A stretch of 64,000 nt of DNA. Source: Lottia gigantea (Eukaryota; Mollusca; Gastropoda; Lottiidae). How positions within the stretch are numbered: position 1 is the first letter of the stretch; the number at the start of each line of letters is the position of its first letter. The translations under genes and the position numbers were made by a program. Below, piece by piece: positions 59,966 through 64,000 of this stretch. Under the pieces are notes generated by a model. It did not search any database and had not been told where the DNA came from. It was given only the letters and a program-made list of their open reading frames with translations. Where the stretch lies: the NCBI RefSeq assembly GCF_000327385.1, contig NW_008710694.1:942450-1006449 (forward strand). The letters run 5' to 3'.

Positions 59966-61837
59966 GAACCCTGAGTGTAAATAAAATATAATGTCCTATA
60001 CCCTGAACTCCAAGTAATAAAAGTAAAAGCGTATGGCGTTAACATTGTTTGACGTCACTTAGCTACGGCCAGTATACCGGCTGCTTTGGCTGCCCCACAT
60101 TCAAATTTCTGATCATTGAGTTCTGAAAACCCTGGTGTTGTTTGTCCCTAGACTTGAACACTTTACTAGAATCTCTTAAAGTCAAGAATTGGTACAGAAA
60201 AGTAGGACGTAAAACATTCATTTCATTTCATTTTCAAGTTAAGAATTGGAGAATAAGGCCACAGTACAGTAGAGTTTTATCAATATCCACTTTAAGTCAT
60301 TATAATGTTATTGTCAGTGTGCCAAGTATGATGTAAGTTAGAATATATCTGGTACACAGTCTATAAATACCTCTCTATTTTAATCCTAATGGAATTTGCT
60401 GAATGAGCTGAATTTCTCTATTAGTATTATACCTGTACAATATAGTCTTATTGATTAACATTGATTTCAATATTCACCTACACAAGTAATGAATTGAATA
60501 ATATTCCATGACTATTTCACCATATTCTCAATCAGATAAGTCTGAATTATCACTATCTACGTCATATTCTATAGCAAAACAAATCATAGCAAACCAAAAC
60601 AAAACATAGCAAAACATCCTTGTTTTTTTACTTTCCTTTCTTGACCCTAAATCTAGCATCTTTCCTTTCCTTTAGTACAACACCCCTTACCCATAATTAT
60701 TTGTAAATCAGCATACGTTTGATATTCCCTTTTATTATAAAACCCTTCTTGTGCCCTTTAACTCTAGAATTATAAGACTGATGAAGTAAAATCTTTAATA
60801 TAAGAGATAAAGATTGGCTGTGCGACCAGTTATCCCTGATTATCAATGACTAGTTTCGTTCGTGTTTGAACTCTTCAGACTGATTAGACTCACCTTGCGG
60901 GGTTCTATTTATACTGTTCATGGAAGTAAAATCTTTATCTTAAAGTCATTTCTATTTCATTACAAAATCCTTTTCAGTACCTTTAAATACAGAGTAACAA
61001 GATTGATCAAGTCATCTTTATCATTTAACTGATCTGTATTTGAATATTTACATTGATAAAATATCATATGATGATTGTATTGTACTAACAGATCACAATT
61101 CAGACAACAAGCCTAGACATGTCATACAATACTATAATAACCTCAACATTTTTTAAATATCTTAAATTATTTCTTTTCAATCTATTGTAAACTAGATCAA
61201 TCATCATTTATATATTACAATATAATTGAAATGAATTGTTTAAGTTACTGTAATAAAGTACTTGGTACAGGGCCTAGTGTAAGAATATAATTTATCTGCT
61301 ATCATCAATCTAAATAAACTTTATCTAACCTTGTTTGTTTGTAAAAAATCTGTTTCAGTTTTTCAATTGATTCTTATCCATGATATCAAGAAGGATATTT
61401 CTTGACTTCTATTCCAAGCAAGAATTACAACAAATTTGAAAGTGTTTCTCACACAATATTTTTCAAGAACTTCTATAAGCTGATAGTCCTTCGTCTGTGC
61501 TCTTATAACACTGTTTGAAATACATTGTTTCAACCTCTACTCCATATAGTAAGCTTAGCTATATCAACCAATCTGATGCAGAAATATAAAGAACAAAATT
61601 GTCTTTATTTATCAGAGAATTATAAGGACCAGGATGCTGGCAAATATCCTTTAACTACTTCAACAGAGCAGAAGATATCTATTAAATAAATGATGCAGAC
61701 ATATACAGAGAAAAGTTTTACTTATCAAAGCAACAATGATAAAATATGAATGAGTTGAAATTTATCAATTGTCTCATGTTAACTTTGATCTCTGATGTTC
61801 AAACAACAGATATTTCTAAAGATAACTTTTATATTTC
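59966..61837. other. non-coding region
   Basis: AT-rich; no supportable exon. Short ORFs only. Confidence 0.4.
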
Positions 61838-62012
61838 AATTATCATTATTCATTGTATAACAATCATCATTCATTGTATAACTATCATTATTCATTGTAC
61901 AACTATTATTATTCATTGTACAACTATCATTATTCATTGTACAACTATTATTATTCATTGTACAACTATCATTATTCATTGTACAACTATCATTATTCAT
62001 TGTAGAACTATT
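61838..62012. repeat. 21-bp minisatellite, about 8 units
   Basis: Unit tatcattattcattgtacaa+c. 21 bp keeps a plus frame open (TIIIHCT period), giving a 98-codon ORF that is a repeat artefact. Confidence 0.93.
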
Positions 62013-64000
62013 AGGCTAAAGAGTTCTAGCAAACTTTTCTAAGGACATCAAACAGATTTTAAGAAACACCAGCTTTATGGATATAAACTTCTATTTATTA
62101 TTTAAACACAACATTACATTACACATACAGGTAACATTCTCAAGTGATGATGCACAATGACACTGTTTAACACAGTTTAGCATTTCTATAATTACAGGAA
62201 TCACTAACACATGATGGAAATTTAGAATGAACAAATGGATCTGACAGGGCATTTGATACGGAAAGATGGGATGATCAAATTCTGAATAAATATCAACAAA
62301 GATTTGGATTTCAATATGATACAAGTATGCATTTTTCCCAGAAATACTATAACTAGCCAATCCCAGGATACAAGTTGTTTTCCATTCCTGTGACCACCAG
62401 GTTAGTTTCCATCCCTGTGAGACAATCTTAAGAGTTTAATGAGTACAGTTACAGGAATGGTTGCCTTGAGCTTTAGGTGCAGTCATCATCTGTAATATCT
62501 AGTTCTCAGGAACGTAGTGTAATGAAGTCAAGATGTAATAAACAAAATGATTAGCCATGTTTTCATGTATTAGTACTATGAAGGAGTCTTCTCCTAGGAT
62601 GGCTGTGGACCAATGCTGGTTTGTGCCATGTAATTCAGAATGTCATCATTTTAGTTGTTAATATTTACCATCTAGTGACATTTTTAAGGAATGACAATAA
62701 TGGTTAACAGCAATAGCTGGTTTAAGTAGCATAGAAAATCTACGACAAAAATGTTTTAAGGAAAATGTTTTTTTAAGTCTTCAGAAATCACAGTTGCAGA
62801 CCTCTTTGAAAGTTTAGAACAGATGTGATATTGGGTGTTATGAAATATGAGACTGAGATAATATATGAAACATGTGAGATATCAGCTCTGTCTTTCATTA
62901 TAACATCCCCGACAGATTGATAATCAAGTTATTTATAAAACATTTGATATTTTATTCATACCATAGCTAAGTTAAACTAAGACTGGTTTACCAGCTGTGA
63001 GAGAGAGAGAGAGATTCAACATGGCCACCATAATAAATGCCTGTATCTAATTTAGGTGTGATTTATTAGGTTACCATCTGGAGCTGCTAGCACTGATCAA
63101 ATTTCACTAACATCAAAGTACATGGATATAAATTGAATTAAAATGGCAATAATTTGATCAGGTTGAAATTCAACAGTTGTTTCAGAAGTTTTTGTCATTT
63201 TCTTTCGTTTTCTCCTATTAATGATAACAGTTTATCTAAAGTTTGGATGGAGAAATTCTGTATGATTATTTTGAAAGTACACAAGCACATTTGTCATTGT
63301 CCCTGTTTTTTCACAAGCATGGGTCTTATGGTTTCTCTAATAAAGATGTCATATAAATGGTATAACAAATTTTTCATCTTTCCATTGCCAGGATTAATTT
63401 GAACCAATCTGAAATTAGATTATAAAACAACACAACTTGTCAAATGTATTGATGGCAACACATCTATATGGTTTCTGTTTTGACAAACTAATGTCATCAC
63501 AGAACAATTTTGGACACTTTCGTTTTTTTCTAGTTATTCTGAGAGATTACTTAGCATTTATTCAACTTTTCTTTTTATCATATATATAGAGAGAGACAGA
63601 AAGGTATCTACCAGACATCAATTTCATATTATCTTATATTTTTCTGATAATATCTATATTTCAATAGTAACAAAAAGTTCAAGTCTGGATTTGTAAATAT
63701 CATAGTAGGCCAATAATCTTGTTTTTACTATGACCATGTATCCCTTCTATTTGTAGATATAATATCAAGCATATATATATATAAAACAAGCATAAACTTT
63801 GAACCATTTATAATATTGTGTGTTAATATTACTACTTTGGTACATTTTTTAAATTTTGTATATTTCTTTTTGTGGGTTGGGGGTCCATGAACTTCAACTA
63901 GTCATTATGGTAGTACCCACTGGGGTTGGCCTCTATACTTGACCTATACTACCCATTCCTTCTATTTGTAGATATATATATATATCAAAACTTCAAGCTG
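62013..64000. other. right edge, non-coding
   Basis: Short GA and AT microsatellites (near 63000 and 63770) and AT-rich DNA. An 89-codon minus ORF at 62091-62360 and an 82-codon plus ORF at 63154-63402 have no recognisable domain. Missing KDM6 exons are not seen here. Confidence 0.4.

Overview
This window looks like nuclear DNA of an invertebrate, most likely a mollusc. The sequence is AT-rich and the two recognisable genes are split into many short exons with GT-AG introns. Human-like orthologues KDM6A (UTX) and TMEM164 can be read directly. Repeat elements include short inverted-repeat elements carrying 'caagggcaataactc'-type segments and tRNA-derived SINEs with a 'gacccagctgtaaatg' core; both are familiar from mollusc genomes. 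The species call is an inference.

Layout from left to right. A 45-bp satellite fills about 466-7500 and is broken by an 831-base run of N. Non-coding DNA with short transposons follows to 12.3 kb and includes a 22-bp tandem array. TMEM164 lies on the minus strand: five coding exons from 15987 down to 12667, giving a 315-residue reconstructed protein, with probable 5' UTR exon(s) and promoter up to about 19.4-19.7 kb. Non-coding DNA follows, with a 50-N scaffold gap at 19884-19933. KDM6 is also on the minus strand: 24 exons read from 41328 down to 23067, covering about 1164 residues from the TPR repeats through a long disordered linker to the JmjC demethylase and zinc-binding C-terminus. Its N-terminal exons (before the residues equivalent to human 'AIKAFQEVLY') could not be found and probably lie beyond the right edge. 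From 41.3 kb to the end is non-coding DNA, probably KDM6 intron or upstream sequence, with several satellites, SINEs and one isolated cysteine-rich possible exon.

KDM6 and TMEM164 are in tandem, with about 3.6 kb between the last KDM6 coding base and the TMEM164 candidate promoter. No functional link between them is implied: one is a histone H3K27 demethylase, the other a membrane acyltransferase-like protein.

The most unusual observation is the 39-bp minisatellite inside TMEM164 intron 4. It looks like an expansion of the exon 4/intron 4 boundary itself, so a strong 5' splice site is repeated about 18 times, in frame with the coding sequence. Also worth a look are two phase-compatible candidate alternative first exons for KDM6 (45.5 and 46.9 kb), an eight-cysteine candidate exon at 50.5 kb on the plus strand, higher-order structure in the 45-bp and 20-bp satellites, and the high density of at least nine tandem arrays in 64 kb.
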